NCBI GenBank assembly: GCA_017991915.1
Contig: JAGOPQ010000006.1
Coordinates: 1-32,348 of the forward strand
Length of the DNA stretch: 32,348 nucleotides
Direction of reading: 5' to 3'
DNA from: Minisyncoccota bacterium
GTDB taxonomy: Bacteria > Patescibacteriota > Minisyncoccia > Phycocordibacterales > UBA9973
Shown here piece by piece: positions 31,701 to 32,348 of the stretch. The position numbers and the translations under genes are program-made. Under the pieces are notes generated by a model. It was not told the DNA's origin. It saw nothing but the letters and a program-made list of their open reading frames with translations, and did not search any database. How positions within the stretch are numbered: position 1 is the first letter of the stretch; each line of letters begins with the position of its first letter.

Positions 31701-32348
31701 TAGCAGTGATACTAGTCACAGTAGCGGTAGTTGCATAGCTTGCTCCTGGTACTGCTGGCATAACTGCATGAGATTTGGGAGTTATTATAATTGCGTAATC
31801 TGTGGGCGTAGTTGTGACACCAATAGCACAGGAAGTAAGGAGTACAGTGTTGGATGATGGAGTGGCAGAACATTTAGAAACTCCACCACCGGTTTGAATA
31901 TCAACAGTGGCAATGTTGTTAAAAGCTCCAGTTGGACCTAGAGTTACTGTTAGTCCAGTGACGGTGTCTGTACCTGAAGAAGTTGAAAGAGAGAAGCGAT
32001 CAATTTCAGTAGCAGCTGCTCCAGGGCCTATGGTGCTGTTTCCCCCATCGGTACCGTCGCCGATAACTGTAGAAGACGGCACGATGTACGCCACTATTAT
32101 TCCAGCTTCGTTCAAAGTGGTCGTATGTGGCGTAGTGGTATATTCAGCATCTATACCAATGTCAGTATTTCCTGGTGGGTAAGTTGTAGAATGAGCAAAT
32201 TGTGTATATACAGCGTTAGACGTAGTCAGTACCTTGGGTGTAGCTGTTCCATTTAAAATAATATTGTGTACTGGACTATTAGAAGTAGAGTCTACTTTTG
32301 CAGAAATCCAACCCATATAATCTACAATATTGGCTGATGAAATATTCG
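28780..32348 (-). CDS. giant surface protein with FN3, DUF2341 and LamG-like domains (5' end outside the window)
   Basis: At least 1178 residues, counted from an ATG at 32316; the frame stays open to the window edge, with codons that read like protein, so the true N-terminus is probably outside. Domains on this numbering: beta-rich repeats (1-220), a fibronectin type III domain (about 224-343, ending TPYYYKIFTKDSRGNYDAG), another beta domain with pectate-lyase-like IHVDDS and GNLINDGTF strands (450-560), DUF2341 (about 562-665), a LamG/concanavalin-type domain (about 690-905), then a Gly-rich tail. The tail has two SGGxNYxxPP repeats. It ends PLQYLVSFLLWW, a hydrophobic terminus with no charged end. 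A ligand-binding surface protein or adhesin is the most likely role. Confidence 0.85.
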   Translation of the reverse strand, partial: NISSANIVDYMGWISAKVDSTSNSPVHNIILNGTATPKVLTTSNAVYTQFAHSTTYPPGNTDIGIDAEYTTTPHTTTLNEAGIIVAYIVPSSTVIGDGTDGGNSTIGPGAAATEIDRFSLSTSSGTDTVTGLTVTLGPTGAFNNIATVDIQTGGGVSKCSATPSSNTVLLTSCAIGVTTTPTDYAIIITPKSHAVMPAVPGASYATTATVTSITATNATTGTDTDSATITVDNASPAGVTSSTASSGSTVVDLAWTNPADSDFTTSGTVVVLRRTTSVVTDVPVEGTTYSVGNTIGSSTVACVLAGSPPAVTCQDTSLSNGTPYYYKIFTKDSRGNYDAGTVPTGSPVTPAVTVTISGTVYDDESGNSPWPGCGANTNIAISVNGGTKTNVVCNTATGVFTVNKTVSSNNIVTIFMDTAGADKGVTYTRAVDSATNITGLSLVKNTAWLRYETGSSITNANISTYDKTNDSDIPVNVTGSNLVGDSGVEIHVDDSKTFAPGGDVSVDNIHVKGTYTGGSGETTTLGNGLKIDSGATFTAPTNLALSGNLINDGTFTSGSRTVTINPGVSEFQYYRAITVDHTKVSASNQVNFPVLVSGTYSYLATTQNGGKVLNASGYDVGFYTNSNCSSGKMPWETETYTASSGLVNYWVRVPVLSSSTDTVFYMCYGNSNISSDQSNAPATWDPGYKLVSHLPNGSTLSAVDSTYFGNNGTITGTTAVTGKIGGASSTNGTDQNVNYGSNASIDGFTTKTISFWLKRNSVPGSSTDYALLTKGLNTAGWALRLRRGSDATNGHKIFYDENWTASTFGQAIYYGTTKLNSTTPWYYIVVTMNNSTAGNAPTIYLDGVAESLTAPQPTLGTVQSDSPNDFKFGENQTGGIDANEQFDEVRYSNVIRSAGWITTEYNNQNSPSTFYAVGSESVNGSTTIIGGASNIAFHDFTVTPSNGGSKFLKFKNGNSYTFNGTFSVAGQTGSFLELSSTTSGSSWTATFNSTANVAYVRLKDSACAGGNNISPSATIIDLGNNGSCWKFISKGGGGGGVEASANPDGQVGGGGVGGGGGGDGGVPSGAGGTVVLSNGLVESVSITSGGTNYATPPSVSFCGGGGSGAAGTAVVSSGAVTNVNITSGGSNYSTPPTIVFNGSCGGGAGGGGGDSGFLDGKSNLASVYQSGFPIVNPLQYLVSFLLWW
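28915..29136 (-). repeat. two diverged repeats encoding SGGxNYxxPPxVxF units
   Basis: Residues 1061-1097 and 1101-1134 of the giant protein align: VESVSITSGGTNYATPPSVSF and VTNVNITSGGSNYSTPPTIVF share spacing and most residues, and each is followed by a C-containing glycine run. Such glycine-rich repeats occur in many surface proteins. Confidence 0.75.

Noticed and set aside
26297-32182. Several long open frames on the + strand opposite the surface protein genes
   Set aside because: They mirror the S/T/G/V-rich composition of the - strand genes, overlap them fully, and show no signal peptide, motif or upstream promoter. They are shadows of repetitive coding DNA.

Overview
The window reads as a chromosomal segment of an uncultivated Candidate Phyla Radiation (Patescibacteria) bacterium, most likely of the Parcubacteria group. 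The basis is the compact layout with many overlapping or nearly touching genes, the AT-rich composition (about 40% GC in lines counted by hand), shortened housekeeping proteins (701-residue ValRS, 763-residue LeuRS, 329-residue YchF), and envelope protein types I associate with this group. The assignment is inferred from gene content; no rRNA gene is present.

Layout. (1) 1-4411, + strand: the 3' end of a tRNA, then tsaD, valS, a PrsW-like membrane protease and an Hsp20 chaperone, closed by a bidirectional terminator. (2) 4422-5846, - strand: a GGDEF diguanylate cyclase, two small proteins and tRNA-Phe form one unit, preceded by tRNA-Arg(CCT). (3) 5922-6920: a self-contained dapA cassette, clearly richer in GC than its surroundings, with its own -35/-10 promoter, Shine-Dalgarno site and hairpin terminator; this is the best candidate for recent gene transfer. 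(4) 6937-18638: glutaredoxin, a DivIC/FtsB-like divisome protein, a 38-residue membrane microprotein, lepA, an ABC exporter, murJ, an O-antigen-ligase-like polymerase with TPRs, leuS and a polytopic membrane protein. (5) 18631-21145: a coiled-coil membrane protein, an rRNA-type methyltransferase, ychF and a small helical protein. (6) 21152-32348, - strand: a run of eight close-packed exported or membrane-anchored proteins.

The last region is the most interesting part. In transcription order it encodes a giant FN3/DUF2341/LamG surface protein (its 5' end lies beyond the window), a small anchored envelope protein, two paralogous secreted beta-rich proteins ending in a WxL-like or spore-coat-U-like strand, a DUF916-like anchored protein (the usual partner of WxL proteins in Firmicutes), an exported protein with a two-loop dockerin, two membrane-anchored cohesin proteins joined by ATGA overlaps, and a membrane-tethered Venus-flytrap solute-binding protein with a cytoplasmic coiled coil but no kinase, cyclase or transporter. 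I propose a cohesin-dockerin surface assembly combined with a WxL/DUF916-like display module and a candidate receptor.

Regulation. Several genes carry an extended -10 element (TGn followed by a TATAAT-like hexamer) only 6-7 bases before the start codon, with no Shine-Dalgarno site, which predicts leaderless transcription. The dapA cassette does not follow this pattern. There is no gene-free stretch longer than about 230 bases.
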